Positions 7,425 to 15,661 of a stretch of DNA of 28,156 nucleotides are shown in pieces. Made by a program: the position numbers and the translations under genes. A model generated the notes under the pieces. It was not told the DNA's origin. It ran no database searches and worked only from the letters and a program-made list of their open reading frames with translations. This DNA is from Afipia sp. (GTDB lineage: Bacteria > Pseudomonadota > Alphaproteobacteria > Rhizobiales > Xanthobacteraceae): the NCBI GenBank assembly GCA_020056155.1, contig JAGVII010000212.1:1-28156 (forward strand). The letters are read 5' to 3'. Within the stretch, counting starts at the first letter, position 1; each line of letters begins with the position of its first letter.

Positions 7425-9139
7425 AGGTCTTGTTTTACTCGCTCAATGCGGCGATCTGGCTTCATGCGCTTCCCGAGAACAGGTTGGTGCGGGAGCTTTG
7501 CGATGCCGGTCATGAAGTGACTTACGTCACCTGCGGATCTTGCTTTCCGCAGCACTGCACGAGCATGTCCGCGAGCGGCATTGAACTTGACGACGCGCAG
7601 GAAAAAAAGAATGCGGTCTGCCTCGCCTGCAATCGAAACGCCAGCATACTCGCGCAGTCCAGCGCAGCAAATCATCTTGAGTTGCGGGATTTCGTCACGG
7701 ACGAGGATTATGCAATGGCTGCACGGCTGGTCGAAGCGCTTTCCGCCCCGCAATACCTCGATTTTGAGTTCATGGGCATAAGCGTCGGTCGCCTTGCTTC
7801 ATATGAACTGTTTCTGAAGTATAAGAAAATGTCGCCGAATCTGGCGCCGGAGCAGTGGGAGTACTGCAAGCTTTATATCAAGAACTGCCTGATCTCGCTG
7901 TTGGGATTCTCGCGGCTGTTTCGGGCGAAGAAGCCGGACGTGGTTCTTTTCTACAGCCCTCAATACGGCGTTAACGGGGTCTGCGCGCAGCTCGCGGAGA
8001 ACGAGGGCAGCGCGGCCTATTTCGTGGAAGGAAGCTCGAGCAATTCAGAGCGCTATCGGGCCCTGCGCGTGTGGCGGTGGTCGGTTCATGGCCTGGTCAA
8101 TCCTGCGCTACAATATTGGCCCGAGGCCGAAACGATCGACGCTGACGACATTCGAAGGCTTCGGGGTCATTTTCGCGAGCTTGTTTCGGGAAAATCATTC
8201 GCTGTCTACTCCTCTCCCGTTGCGGGAAGTGGCGTTTCGCTGCGAGCGAAGCTTGATATTCCAGTCGGCGCGAAGATCCTGTTGATGACGCTAAGCAGCT
8301 TCGATGAGGCCTATGCGGCGCATATGATTGGTCGCTTTCCAGATAGGAAGGTGATCAGCGCGGTTTTCAAGGACCAGTTCGAATGGGTGAAAAGCACCAT
8401 TGATTATCTGGCGGCGCGAGACGATCTCTTCGTCGTCGTGCGGGTTCACCCGCGAGATTTTCCGAATAAGCGGGAAGTCACACAATCGGAACAGGCATCG
8501 GTCTGGACGAACCTCTTCGTCGGTGCGCCCGCCAATGTGCGCATCAACTGGCCTGAGGAGCAGCTTTCGCTCTACGATCTCTTGAGGGAGGTCGACGTCG
8601 TGCTGACCGGGTGGTCTGCGACGGGCGTCGAGGCGCTCGCGCTCGGCATTCCGGTCGTGACTTATGACGTTCACCTCCCGTCTTATCCAAGGGAAATCCA
8701 CTTCAGCGGGAAATCCCAGGCCGAATATTACGCAAATATCGAGCGTGCGCTGGCCGCCGGTCGGCAATTTTCCCACGCGGCCGGAGCATTTCGCTGGCTG
8801 GGGCTCAGCTTCTCGCGCGGAACGTTGCGGATCACGCCGCCGATCCGGATTGAGAGAGTCTTTCGATTTCTGGTTTTCCGGAACGTGCGCGCGCTGGCCG
8901 ATAAAATGTTCAATGGCTTGGTCAAGCGGATCGACGCACAACGAAAGTTCGGGCCTCCGGGCGACGCGGAGCGATTCCGGCAGCTCATTTCGCGCCGCAC
9001 TTCAGATGTTTTTGAGGTGGATCGGACGACACAGCGATGGCCTGCGGATGCAGCGACCGTGACACGGGCGATCGAGGTTGAGCATGGCAAGTTTGCGGCC
9101 GCGATCGGGCTGCGCACCGCTCTAACAGACGCTCGTTAG
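7415..9139 (+). CDS. Large Cys-rich GT-B-like glycosyltransferase, capsule-synthesis (KpsC/KpsS-like) type
   Basis: This 574-residue protein is not one I can name. The N terminus (MKVLFYSLNAAIWLHALPEN, then ELCDAGHEVTYVTC) looks like a GT-B Rossmann start. Five cysteines are concentrated early (C40, C43, C48, C69, C72) in CGSCFPQHC and CLAC patterns and could bind a metal. The second half has VVVRVHPRD (340-348) and a later DVVLTGWSATGVEALALGIP (394-413). An HP-x-D motif followed by a Ser/Glu-rich UDP/CMP-sugar loop recalls capsule polysaccharide synthases (PF05159 relatives) and other transferases of Kdo or nonulosonic acid. Next to neuABC it is therefore a candidate nonulosonate transferase, which is inference. 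ATG 7415 or 7421 may start it; the gene overlaps the acyltransferase stop. The C-terminal 100 residues show no motif I recognise. Confidence 0.7.
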   Translation: MPMKVLFYSLNAAIWLHALPENRLVRELCDAGHEVTYVTCGSCFPQHCTSMSASGIELDDAQEKKNAVCLACNRNASILAQSSAANHLELRDFVTDEDYAMAARLVEALSAPQYLDFEFMGISVGRLASYELFLKYKKMSPNLAPEQWEYCKLYIKNCLISLLGFSRLFRAKKPDVVLFYSPQYGVNGVCAQLAENEGSAAYFVEGSSSNSERYRALRVWRWSVHGLVNPALQYWPEAETIDADDIRRLRGHFRELVSGKSFAVYSSPVAGSGVSLRAKLDIPVGAKILLMTLSSFDEAYAAHMIGRFPDRKVISAVFKDQFEWVKSTIDYLAARDDLFVVVRVHPRDFPNKREVTQSEQASVWTNLFVGAPANVRINWPEEQLSLYDLLREVDVVLTGWSATGVEALALGIPVVTYDVHLPSYPREIHFSGKSQAEYYANIERALAAGRQFSHAAGAFRWLGLSFSRGTLRITPPIRIERVFRFLVFRNVRALADKMFNGLVKRIDAQRKFGPPGDAERFRQLISRRTSDVFEVDRTTQRWPADAATVTRAIEVEHGKFAAAIGLRTALTDAR

Positions 9140-9173
9140 TTCCGACGTCGGGAAAAGGCGCTCTCTTTTAATC

Positions 9174-11072
9174 ATGCATGAAACCCAACATCACTCCCGG
9201 TCGCCGCGATCCGCCTCGGAAGTGCTAAGTCGCGAGTCGCTGTGGAAGCTGCTTTCTGTTCTGACGCAGGATGAGAAGCGCCGCCTCTATTTCATTCTCG
9301 GCGGGCTGCTGATGATCGGCGTGATCGATGTTCTCGGAATTTCGTCGATTTTGCCGTTCATGGCGATCGTCGCGAAGCCGCAATATGTTCACGAAGTGAG
9401 GGTTTTGACTCTCGCGTACGAGTATTCAGGAGCTTCGACGATCAATGACTTTCTGTTCATTCTGGGGATAGCTTGTCTGTTGATCGTATTGTTTAGCAAC
9501 GCAGCGACGTTTTTCGTTCAGGCTGCGATCCTGAAGTTTGCCTTTGAGGTGAGCAGGGAGCTTTCGCTGCGCATACTGGGCGGCTATCTAAGCCAGCCCT
9601 ACGCCTTTTTTCTGCGACGCAACAGCTCCGATCTCCTGGTAAGTACGACGGGTGAGGTCGAGGGCGTCGTCAACGGCGTGCTTATTCCCGGCCTGCAAGC
9701 GATATCGAAAATCGTCGCCGCTGGCTTCATCCTCATTGTGGTAGTTGTCATTGATCCGCTGCTGGCACTGATGTTTCTCGCCACTTTCGGTGGAGCCTAC
9801 GCCATTATCTTTCTGGTAACGCGGCGGAGGATTTCGCAGTATGGAGAGAAAAGCCAGAACGAGCGAAGGTCGCTCTTCGCGGTGGCGTCCGAGGCATTCG
9901 GCGGCATCAAGGAGCTCAAATTGCTCGGTCGGGAGAGCTTCTATTTCCGTCGGTTTTTCGAATCCTCCGGCCGGCTGCAGGGCTATCAGGCAAGGTACAA
10001 CATCATTTCCGCCGTGCCGCGCTACATCATCGAGGCTGCCGCATTTGGGGCCATCATCTTCGTGGTCCTGTTCTTGCTCAAGACCGGTCGCGATATTCAG
10101 GCTGCAATCCCCCTCTTGGTGCTCTATGCGTTCTCGGGCTATCGATTGATGCCTGCGTTTCAGGCCCTGTTTCAAAATCTGACGATAGTGCGGTTTAACT
10201 GGCCATCGGTTGAACTGATCGCGGATGAAATCAGCCTGCTCGGCAGTTCCCGCCGCCTGTCCTTTCTGGAGCGCGACCCAGTTCCGCCGCTGGCGTTCAA
10301 CGAATGCATATCGCTCGATCGGGTGAGTTTTTCATACCTGCAGGCCTCGGAAGCGGTCATCAAGGACATCAGCCTGCGGATCGATAAGTGCACAACGATC
10401 GGTCTGGTTGGAGAGACGGGGGCCGGGAAGACGACCATCGCCGACATTCTGCTCGGCATCCTCTCTCCATCAGCCGGCAAGTTGCTGGTTGACGGAGTTC
10501 CGGTCGATGACGGCAACCGCCGCGTTTGGCAGGAAAACATCGGATATGTCCCGCAGCAAGGCTTCCTGTCCGACGCCTCGGTTGCGAGCAATATCGCGTT
10601 CGGGATTTCGCCTGCGTCTATCGACATGGCGCGCGTCGAAAGCGCCGCGCGCATCGCGCAACTGCACGATTTTATCCTGCAGCTTCCGGATGGATATGGG
10701 ACCGCAGTCGGCGAGAGGGGCGTTCGGTTGAGCGGCGGGCAGCGTCAGCGCATAGCGATTGCCCGCGCTCTTTACCGGGATCCCGCCGTTCTCGTGTTCG
10801 ATGAAGCAACCAGTGCGCTGGACGGCCTCACCGAAGAGGCCGTTGTCGATGCCATCCGGTGTCTTACCCACCATAAGACGATCATTACAATCGCGCACCG
10901 TCTGTCGACGGTGAGAGACTGCGACGTCATCTATCTTCTCGAGAACGGGAACATTGTCGATTTCGGCACATTCGACGACCTGATCGCACGCAACCAGACA
11001 TTCCAGGGCATGGCGAGATACTCGAACAGAAAAGCCGACGATGACGCTCATTCCATTTCCACCAGCCAATAA
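9174..11072 (+). CDS. ABC transporter, permease-ATPase fusion, PglK-like lipid-linked oligosaccharide flippase
   Basis: This 632-residue ABC half-transporter has an N-terminal membrane domain (residues 35-345, about six helices) and a C-terminal ATPase. Walker A GETGAGKTT lies at 413-421, Q-loop YVPQQ at 458-462, signature LSGGQ at 519-523, Walker B VLVFDEATSALD at 539-550 and the H-loop His575. The start of the membrane domain (LSVLTQDEKRRLYFILGG, then IDVLGISSILPFMAIVA) matches what I know of the PglK/WlaB family, which flips undecaprenyl-diphosphate oligosaccharides across the inner membrane. A lipid A or peptide exporter is the alternative. A 34-bp gap precedes it, with no clear Shine-Dalgarno at the usual distance. 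A second flippase of Wzx type occurs at 19595, so the two may serve different glycans. Confidence 0.87.
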   Translation: MHETQHHSRSPRSASEVLSRESLWKLLSVLTQDEKRRLYFILGGLLMIGVIDVLGISSILPFMAIVAKPQYVHEVRVLTLAYEYSGASTINDFLFILGIACLLIVLFSNAATFFVQAAILKFAFEVSRELSLRILGGYLSQPYAFFLRRNSSDLLVSTTGEVEGVVNGVLIPGLQAISKIVAAGFILIVVVVIDPLLALMFLATFGGAYAIIFLVTRRRISQYGEKSQNERRSLFAVASEAFGGIKELKLLGRESFYFRRFFESSGRLQGYQARYNIISAVPRYIIEAAAFGAIIFVVLFLLKTGRDIQAAIPLLVLYAFSGYRLMPAFQALFQNLTIVRFNWPSVELIADEISLLGSSRRLSFLERDPVPPLAFNECISLDRVSFSYLQASEAVIKDISLRIDKCTTIGLVGETGAGKTTIADILLGILSPSAGKLLVDGVPVDDGNRRVWQENIGYVPQQGFLSDASVASNIAFGISPASIDMARVESAARIAQLHDFILQLPDGYGTAVGERGVRLSGGQRQRIAIARALYRDPAVLVFDEATSALDGLTEEAVVDAIRCLTHHKTIITIAHRLSTVRDCDVIYLLENGNIVDFGTFDDLIARNQTFQGMARYSNRKADDDAHSISTSQ

Positions 11073-11091
11073 GAATCAGCAAGCGCATCTC

Positions 11092-11805
11092 ATGATCAGA
11101 AGTATTCGCCGCGTTGCCTCTGCGGTCAGGTCGACTGGATCTCGATTGGTTCGGCCGAGAATGTATCAGTCGGTCCGCGAGTCGTGGTCGCAGGAGGGCG
11201 AAGACCTGATCCTCGCCCGGTTCATGGAGCCCCGCACCACCGGCTTCTATGTCGACGTCGGCGCGCATGATCCCTTCCGGTTTTCCAATACGGCCTTCTT
11301 CTATGCGCGTGGCTGGACAGGTATTGCCATTGAACCGGATCCGGACGGGGCAAGGCTCATTCGGCGCTATCGTCCGAAAGATGTGGTGGTGAATCTGGGC
11401 GTCGCGCAAATGCGGTCGGAGATGATCTTATTTCGCTTCGACGAGCCGGCCCTGAATACATTCAGCGCCGCGCTTGCTGAGCAACGGCAACAGCAGGATG
11501 GTTACAGAATCGTCGAGCAGACAAAGGTATCGGTCGATCGCCTCGACAACATATTTTCACGATATCTTCCAGCTGGACAGAAGATCGACTTCATGACGGT
11601 GGATGCGGAAGGCCTCGATCTTGACGTGTTGAAATCGAACGACTGGAAACGCTTCCGGCCGGAGATGGTCGTTGCGGAATGCTTCGATATGAACCTGACG
11701 ACGCCGGGTGATGATCCGACAATCAGCTTCATGGCCACTGTAGGTTACGATCTCGTTGCGAAGGCTGCGAATAGCGCTTTCTTTGCCGCGAGGGAGGTCC
11801 CCTAG
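11092..11805 (+). CDS. FkbM family SAM-dependent methyltransferase
   Basis: A 237-residue protein with the FkbM fold. WSQEGEDLILARF (32-44) is the entry motif, FYVDVGAHDPFRFSNT (52-67) the glycine-rich SAM loop, and GWTGIAIEPDPD (74-85) the acidic ribose-binding segment. KVSVDRLDNI (145-154) and DFMTVDAEGLDLDVL (166-180) are the characteristic C-terminal motifs. These enzymes O-methylate sugars and other hydroxyl groups. ATG 11092 leaves a 19-bp gap from the ABC transporter; ATG 11041 is in frame and would overlap it by 32 bp, and I cannot decide firmly. Its stop (TAG) directly abuts the GTG of the next gene. It probably methylates a sugar in this polymer. Confidence 0.85.
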   Translation: MIRSIRRVASAVRSTGSRLVRPRMYQSVRESWSQEGEDLILARFMEPRTTGFYVDVGAHDPFRFSNTAFFYARGWTGIAIEPDPDGARLIRRYRPKDVVVNLGVAQMRSEMILFRFDEPALNTFSAALAEQRQQQDGYRIVEQTKVSVDRLDNIFSRYLPAGQKIDFMTVDAEGLDLDVLKSNDWKRFRPEMVVAECFDMNLTTPGDDPTISFMATVGYDLVAKAANSAFFAAREVP

Positions 11806-11808
11806 GTG
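11791..11808 (+). promoter_or_regulatory. Shine-Dalgarno supporting the GTG start at 11806
   Basis: AGGGAGG at 11791-11797 lies 8 nt ahead of GTG 11806, which directly follows the TAG of the FkbM gene. This near-consensus ribosome site decides the GTG start; the conserved glycosyltransferase strand begins within a few codons. Confidence 0.65.
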
Positions 11809-12747
11809 CCAGCGCCGATCATTGTCTTTGCCTATAACCGGCCCGACCATTTGGCCGCTGTGTTGGCTGGGCTGGCCGCCAATGAGGGCGCGGATCGATC
11901 AAAGCTGTTCATATTCTGCGATGGGCCGAGAACGAGAAAGGATGAGCCGAAGGTTCTGGCCACACGGCGCGTGGCTCAAGGGGCGTCCGGATTCTTGGAT
12001 GTCTCGGTGATCGAGCAGAAGAAAAATCGAGGACTTTCGGCTTCGATCATGGCAGGTGCCGGCGAGATCTGCGACCGATACGGCCGCGCGATCGTATTGG
12101 AAGACGACGTCGTGCCGACGCCGTATTTTCTTGGCTATGTCAACGCCGCGCTCGACAGATACAGGGATCAGGAAGACGTCTTCAGCATTGGCTGTCATAC
12201 GTTCGACGCCGGCGTCGATCTACCTGAAACGTTCTTTCTCAACATTCCGGATTGCTGGGGCTGGGCGATATGGCAGCGCAGTTGGCAGTCGTTTCAGCCG
12301 GACGGTTCGGCATTGCTGGCACAAATCATCGAGTATGGTGTAAGTCGTGAATTCGATGTCGATGGATGCTATCCCTATACTCGAATGCTGAAAGAGCAGG
12401 TCGCCGGTCTTAACCAGTCATGGGCAATCCAGTTGTATGCGCACACCTTCCTCAGCAAGAAGCTGGTGCTCTATCCGCGCCGTTCGGTGACGTCGAATAT
12501 CGGCTTCGACGGCAGCGGGACGCATGGCGGAGTTTCAAGCGGATATTCGAGGGTTCGGACGGCAGACCGGCCTATTGCGGTATCTTCGATCGACATGCAG
12601 GAAAGCATGCTGGCGCGCGACGCTTGGAAAGCTGCACTGGGCGATATGGCGGACACGTCGAAGGCCGGAATTGCCGGTGAACTCAGATCCCGGCTTGGAC
12701 GCTTGTATCGCACGCTCGGCCCTCATAAGAGAAAAGTCCTGCCATGA
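11806..12747 (+). CDS. Glycosyltransferase, GT-A fold (GT2-like)
   Basis: This 313-residue protein begins PAPIIVFAYNRPDHLAAVL, a nucleotide-binding first strand. It carries NRGLSASIMAGAG (74-86) and the acidic metal-binding motif VLEDDVVPTPYFL (97-109). The EDD with following PxPYF is typical of a GT2/GT13-like subgroup found in polysaccharide clusters. The middle (CWGWAIWQRSWQSF) matches the same subgroup, where a tryptophan-rich segment follows the DDD-type loop. It should add one sugar of the repeat unit on the cytoplasmic side. Donor and linkage cannot be read. It starts at GTG 11806 with a strong ribosome site, and its stop overlaps the next ATG (ATGA at 12744-12747), suggesting coupled translation with the downstream methyltransferase-like gene. 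Confidence 0.82.
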   Translation: MPAPIIVFAYNRPDHLAAVLAGLAANEGADRSKLFIFCDGPRTRKDEPKVLATRRVAQGASGFLDVSVIEQKKNRGLSASIMAGAGEICDRYGRAIVLEDDVVPTPYFLGYVNAALDRYRDQEDVFSIGCHTFDAGVDLPETFFLNIPDCWGWAIWQRSWQSFQPDGSALLAQIIEYGVSREFDVDGCYPYTRMLKEQVAGLNQSWAIQLYAHTFLSKKLVLYPRRSVTSNIGFDGSGTHGGVSSGYSRVRTADRPIAVSSIDMQESMLARDAWKAALGDMADTSKAGIAGELRSRLGRLYRTLGPHKRKVLP

Positions 12748-13664
12748 TACGTAAGGTCAGTCGCTTCGCGATGTCGTTGCGCCAGCTCCCGAATTTGATC
12801 GTGGAGCGTCTGGACCTTGTTCAAGAGGCACTTGGCAGAATCGAGGCGCGCCAGACCGCGTCTGTCCACCCGGGCGATTTTGCAAATGCCGAGTTCAAGG
12901 TTTCGTCGCAGTGGGGCGAAGATGGAATTATTGAGCACCTCGTCAGGAATGTCCCGATAGAACATGAGATCTTCGTCGAGTTCGGGGTGCAGGATTACCG
13001 TGAAGCGAATACCCGCTTTCTCCTCACAAATCGCAACTGGTCGGGTCTTGTGATCGACGGTTCGCCTGAGAATATCGCGGTCGTGAAACAGGATTCGATT
13101 TACTGGCGCTTCAATCTCAAGGCGGAATGCGCCTTCGTGACTCGCGAGAACATCGATCAGATCATTGCCGGGCAGGGTATCGCCGGTGACATCGGCCTGT
13201 TGTCGATTGATATCGATGGCAACGATTACTGGGTGTGGGAAGCCATCCATTCTGTGTCGCCCCGCATCGTGATCGCAGAATACAATGCTCTCTTTGGTGC
13301 AACAGCCGCTGTTTCGGTTCCCTATGATCCTGCCTTCCAACGTAATTCCGCGCATTATTCGAATCTGTATTGGGGGTGTTCGCTTGGAGCGCTGGTGCAT
13401 CTTGGCAAAGCAAAAGGCTATGTCTTGGTTGGATGTAACAGCGCAGGAAACAACGCGTTTTTTGTTCGAAGCGATGTGCTGGGGCCGCTTCCTGCGCAGG
13501 GGGTTCTGGACGCGTTTCGCGCGGCAAAGTTCCGTGAATCCCGCAATGCGGACGGGTCTCTATCCTATCTGGATCAGGCAAAAGCTGCGGATGCGATCAG
13601 CCACTTGCCATTGAAAGATGTAACGAACGGCTCGCAGGTACTGATTGGCGAGCTTTCCCTCTAG
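12744..13664 (+). CDS. FkbM-like methyltransferase-fold protein of unknown substrate
   Basis: This is a 306-residue protein with a divergent FkbM-like pattern. KVSSQWGEDGIIEHL (52-66) parallels the SQEGED entry motif. IFVEFGVQDYREANTRFLL (76-94) corresponds to the SAM loop, and WSGLVIDGSPENI (99-111) to the acidic strand. GLLSIDIDGNDYWVWEAI (about 152-169) matches the late acidic motif. Homologues I remember are mostly annotated as hypothetical or class I methyltransferases in surface-polysaccharide loci. The canonical GxG of motif I is reduced to FGVQD, so catalysis is not assured. The first 40 residues may form an amphipathic helix. It is translationally coupled to the glycosyltransferase by ATGA, and a hairpin follows its stop. 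Confidence 0.68.
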   Translation: MIRKVSRFAMSLRQLPNLIVERLDLVQEALGRIEARQTASVHPGDFANAEFKVSSQWGEDGIIEHLVRNVPIEHEIFVEFGVQDYREANTRFLLTNRNWSGLVIDGSPENIAVVKQDSIYWRFNLKAECAFVTRENIDQIIAGQGIAGDIGLLSIDIDGNDYWVWEAIHSVSPRIVIAEYNALFGATAAVSVPYDPAFQRNSAHYSNLYWGCSLGALVHLGKAKGYVLVGCNSAGNNAFFVRSDVLGPLPAQGVLDAFRAAKFRESRNADGSLSYLDQAKAADAISHLPLKDVTNGSQVLIGELSL

Positions 13665-13671
13665 GGGCATG

Positions 13672-13692
13672 TTCAGCTGTATTGCAGCTGAA
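13672..13692 (+). other. Perfect 8-bp inverted repeat (possible RNA hairpin) in an intergenic gap
   Basis: TTCAGCTG at 13672-13679 and CAGCTGAA at 13685-13692 are perfect reverse complements around a 5-nt TATTG loop, 7 bp after the stop at 13664. The following bases are A-rich (AAAAGAAG), so it is not a canonical rho-independent terminator on the + strand. It could be an mRNA processing or stability hairpin, a protein-binding palindrome, or chance. Confidence 0.4.
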
Positions 13693-13711
13693 AAGAAGCG
13701 ACAGGTGCTCA

Positions 13712-14410
13712 ATGTCTATTGTCTATCGGATCAAACAACTCGCGGGTCAAATCTGCCCGCCGATACTGCTGCCCCTAGCGAAGCGGGCTTATCGTGCATC
13801 GATGGGAATTCGACCTGCGCCAGATCCTCATGAGCAGAATCTCGATGTGTATTGGGACGCAAAAATGGAGCAGGTGCTCGAAACGTGGGGAGAGGGCAAT
13901 GTCTGGTCCGAAGTCCAACTCGCGATGGCAGGTCGACAGGGCAAGGTTCTCGATATCGCGTGTGGCACCGGGAAGACCATGGAGGTGTTAGCAGTCGAGG
14001 CCGATCTGGAATTGTGGGGTTGCGATATATCCGATCGATTGATCGATCGTGCCGTCTCGCGCGGCATTTCACGCGAAAGATTGTACGTCGGCGATGCGAC
14101 CAAACTACCGTACCCGGATGGATTTTTTGACTTTTCCTATTCCATTGGTTCGATCGAGCATTTTACCGCTGAAGGTATTGCGGCAATGCTAGCCGAATGC
14201 CGGCGTGTTACGCGCAAAATGACGTTTCACACTCATCCAGTATCACGCAGTGGCCAGGACGAGGGTTGGATTACGACTGCACAGAGCTATTTCAACAATT
14301 CGGTCGACTGGTGGGTTCCTAAATACGAGCAATCGTTCGGGAGCGTTCGTGTGCTCGATTCACAATGGAGCGATCAGCGTTCCGTGGGGAAGTGGTTTGT
14401 TTGTAGCTAG
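13712..14410 (+). CDS. Class I SAM-dependent methyltransferase (Methyltransf_11-like)
   Basis: This 232-residue protein contains VLDIACGTGKTMEVL (79-93), the classic motif I, then LWGCDISDRLIDRA (101-114) with the ribose-binding Asp. GDATKLPYPDGFFDFSYSIGSIEHF (127-151) covers motifs II and III. The first 40 residues are basic and hydrophobic and may touch the membrane. The reaction is probably methylation of a sugar or lipid-linked intermediate. I chose ATG 13712 because the in-frame TTG at 13682 lies inside the hairpin loop and has no good ribosome site. The gene lies 47 bp after its neighbour, the second-longest gap in the window. The following methyltransferase-like gene begins near or inside its 3' end. 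Confidence 0.78.
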   Translation: MSIVYRIKQLAGQICPPILLPLAKRAYRASMGIRPAPDPHEQNLDVYWDAKMEQVLETWGEGNVWSEVQLAMAGRQGKVLDIACGTGKTMEVLAVEADLELWGCDISDRLIDRAVSRGISRERLYVGDATKLPYPDGFFDFSYSIGSIEHFTAEGIAAMLAECRRVTRKMTFHTHPVSRSGQDEGWITTAQSYFNNSVDWWVPKYEQSFGSVRVLDSQWSDQRSVGKWFVCS

Positions 14411-14441
14411 AGAGCGATTTGGCCGGACCCTGGCTCGGAAG

Positions 14442-15248
14442 ATGCTGTTGCGCAGCTACTCTTTCGCAAAGCGGTTTATTGGTCCCTCGCAAACATTGCG
14501 CGGTTCGTTCCCAAACTGGCAAGCGGCTTGCCGTGAATCGACGGGCTATGATCAGCCGATCATTCTGGAGCGTTTGGCTAAGGCAGCGGAGGACGCGGTT
14601 AGATCCGACGGCCAGCTTTATGAGCGGGATGGCGTTCTTTTTGCGGAACCCATCACGCCGTTCCCGCTTCTGGCTCTTCTACTTCTCGCTGCGGGGAAAA
14701 ATGAGGGGTCCTTGAACGTGCTCGATTTTGGAGGAGGATTTGGTTCAACCTATCGCCAGTGCCAACCCTTTCTCACTCATTTATCCTCGCTGCGATGGGA
14801 TATCGTTGAACAAGAGAACGTCGCAGCAGCGGGAAAGCAGCGTTTTGCAACCGACATCCTGCGCTTCTATTCTACTATCGACGAGGTAGTGTCCAAGCAA
14901 ACACCTGAAGTCGTGATTTTTTCAGGTGTATTGCAATATCTGAACGATCCATACGCCGTCCTGGCGTCCGCGTCTGCGTGCAAACCCTCGATGATTGTTG
15001 TCGATCGCAATCCGTTCTGGGACGGTGACGAAGACATTTTTTCGCTTCAGATCGTTTCGGACGATATTTTTCCAGCGCGGCTTCCGTTTCGGGTATTTGG
15101 CAGCAATAGTCTGGAAACGGCGTTGGCACCAACATATCGAAAACTATCGGAATTTGACACGGTCGATCCGACTATGCTGGTCGGTTTGGATACGGTTCGC
15201 TTCCGCGGAAAGGTCTTCGAATGCACATTGAGTATTCAAGAGGGATAA
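14442..15248 (+). CDS. Putative methyltransferase, LIC12133-like family
   Basis: This 268-residue protein looks like the putative methyltransferase family TIGR04325 (LIC12133), often found in polysaccharide clusters. The N-terminal portion reads LRGSFPNWQAACRESTGYDQ, resembling the family's G-x-[FY]-x-x-W-x-x-A then GYD pattern. ITPFPLLALLLLAA (71-84) is followed by LNVLDFGGGFGSTYRQ (91-106), a SAM-type glycine-rich loop. VVIFSGVLQYLNDPY and MIVVDRNPF come later. ATG 14442 begins just ahead of the homologous region; TTG 14397 would overlap the preceding gene and is a possible alternative. Function in the family is not established to my knowledge. Its TAA overlaps the first ATG of the cupin gene (TAATG). 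Confidence 0.75.
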   Translation: MLLRSYSFAKRFIGPSQTLRGSFPNWQAACRESTGYDQPIILERLAKAAEDAVRSDGQLYERDGVLFAEPITPFPLLALLLLAAGKNEGSLNVLDFGGGFGSTYRQCQPFLTHLSSLRWDIVEQENVAAAGKQRFATDILRFYSTIDEVVSKQTPEVVIFSGVLQYLNDPYAVLASASACKPSMIVVDRNPFWDGDEDIFSLQIVSDDIFPARLPFRVFGSNSLETALAPTYRKLSEFDTVDPTMLVGLDTVRFRGKVFECTLSIQEG

Positions 15249-15250
15249 TG

Positions 15251-15661
15251 ATGGCTTACGAGAGAATAGAACGGGACGGCACGCTTTATGCCGAAGTCAT
15301 ATGGGCGGGCACGACTGTAGCAAAAAGCCGTTTTTTCTCGGACGAAGGCTCGTCGCTGCAGTTCGGTCTGCTGGCGCACGAAGCGGGTTTCGTCGAGCCT
15401 GCCCACTACCATCACCCGATCAAGCGCGAGATTTCCGATCTGCAGCAGATGTTCGTGGTGCAGCGCGGCGTCGTTGCGGTGGAATTCTACGCGCCGGACG
15501 GCTCGAAATTCCACGAGGTGGTTCTGAAAGTCGGCGATGCTGTTAATCTTGTTCACGGCGTTCACGCGGTTCGCGTGATCGAAGACATGCAGTGTGTGAG
15601 CGTCAAGCAGGGGCCTTTTTTTGGCGATAAACTCGACAAGATCAATGTCAGCACCAATTAA
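15251..15661 (+). CDS. Small cupin-domain protein, role unknown
   Basis: A 136-residue single cupin barrel. FVEPAHYHHPIKREISDLQQMF resembles cupin motif 1 in that the histidines of HYHH could ligate metal, with a Gln or Glu following. GDAVNLVHGVHAVRVIED resembles motif 2 with its G-D-x(5)-HG-x-H pattern. Sugar cupins in such loci include 3,4-ketoisomerases (FdtA/WxcM) and epimerases (RmlC), but I do not see their signature residues, so the activity is open. ATG 15251 has AGAGGG at 15239-15244 about 6 nt ahead; ATG 15248 also overlaps the previous stop. The gene overlaps the start of the DegT aminotransferase by 17 bp, suggesting that the two act in the same sugar pathway. Confidence 0.72.
   Translation: MAYERIERDGTLYAEVIWAGTTVAKSRFFSDEGSSLQFGLLAHEAGFVEPAHYHHPIKREISDLQQMFVVQRGVVAVEFYAPDGSKFHEVVLKVGDAVNLVHGVHAVRVIEDMQCVSVKQGPFFGDKLDKINVSTN

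Noticed and set aside
9142-9151. Ten-base palindrome CCGACGTCGG in the gap before the ABC transporter
   Set aside because: It has no loop and no T-run, and is too short to call an operator or terminator in a GC-rich sequence.
14030-14052. Clustered GATCGAT repeats
   Set aside because: They lie within codons of a conserved methyltransferase segment (SDRLIDRAV); such GATC runs are common by chance in this sequence.
14250-14441. Extension of the LIC12133-like methyltransferase gene to 14250
   Set aside because: It overlaps the preceding methyltransferase in another frame and shows no conserved residues; the family homology starts after ATG 14442.
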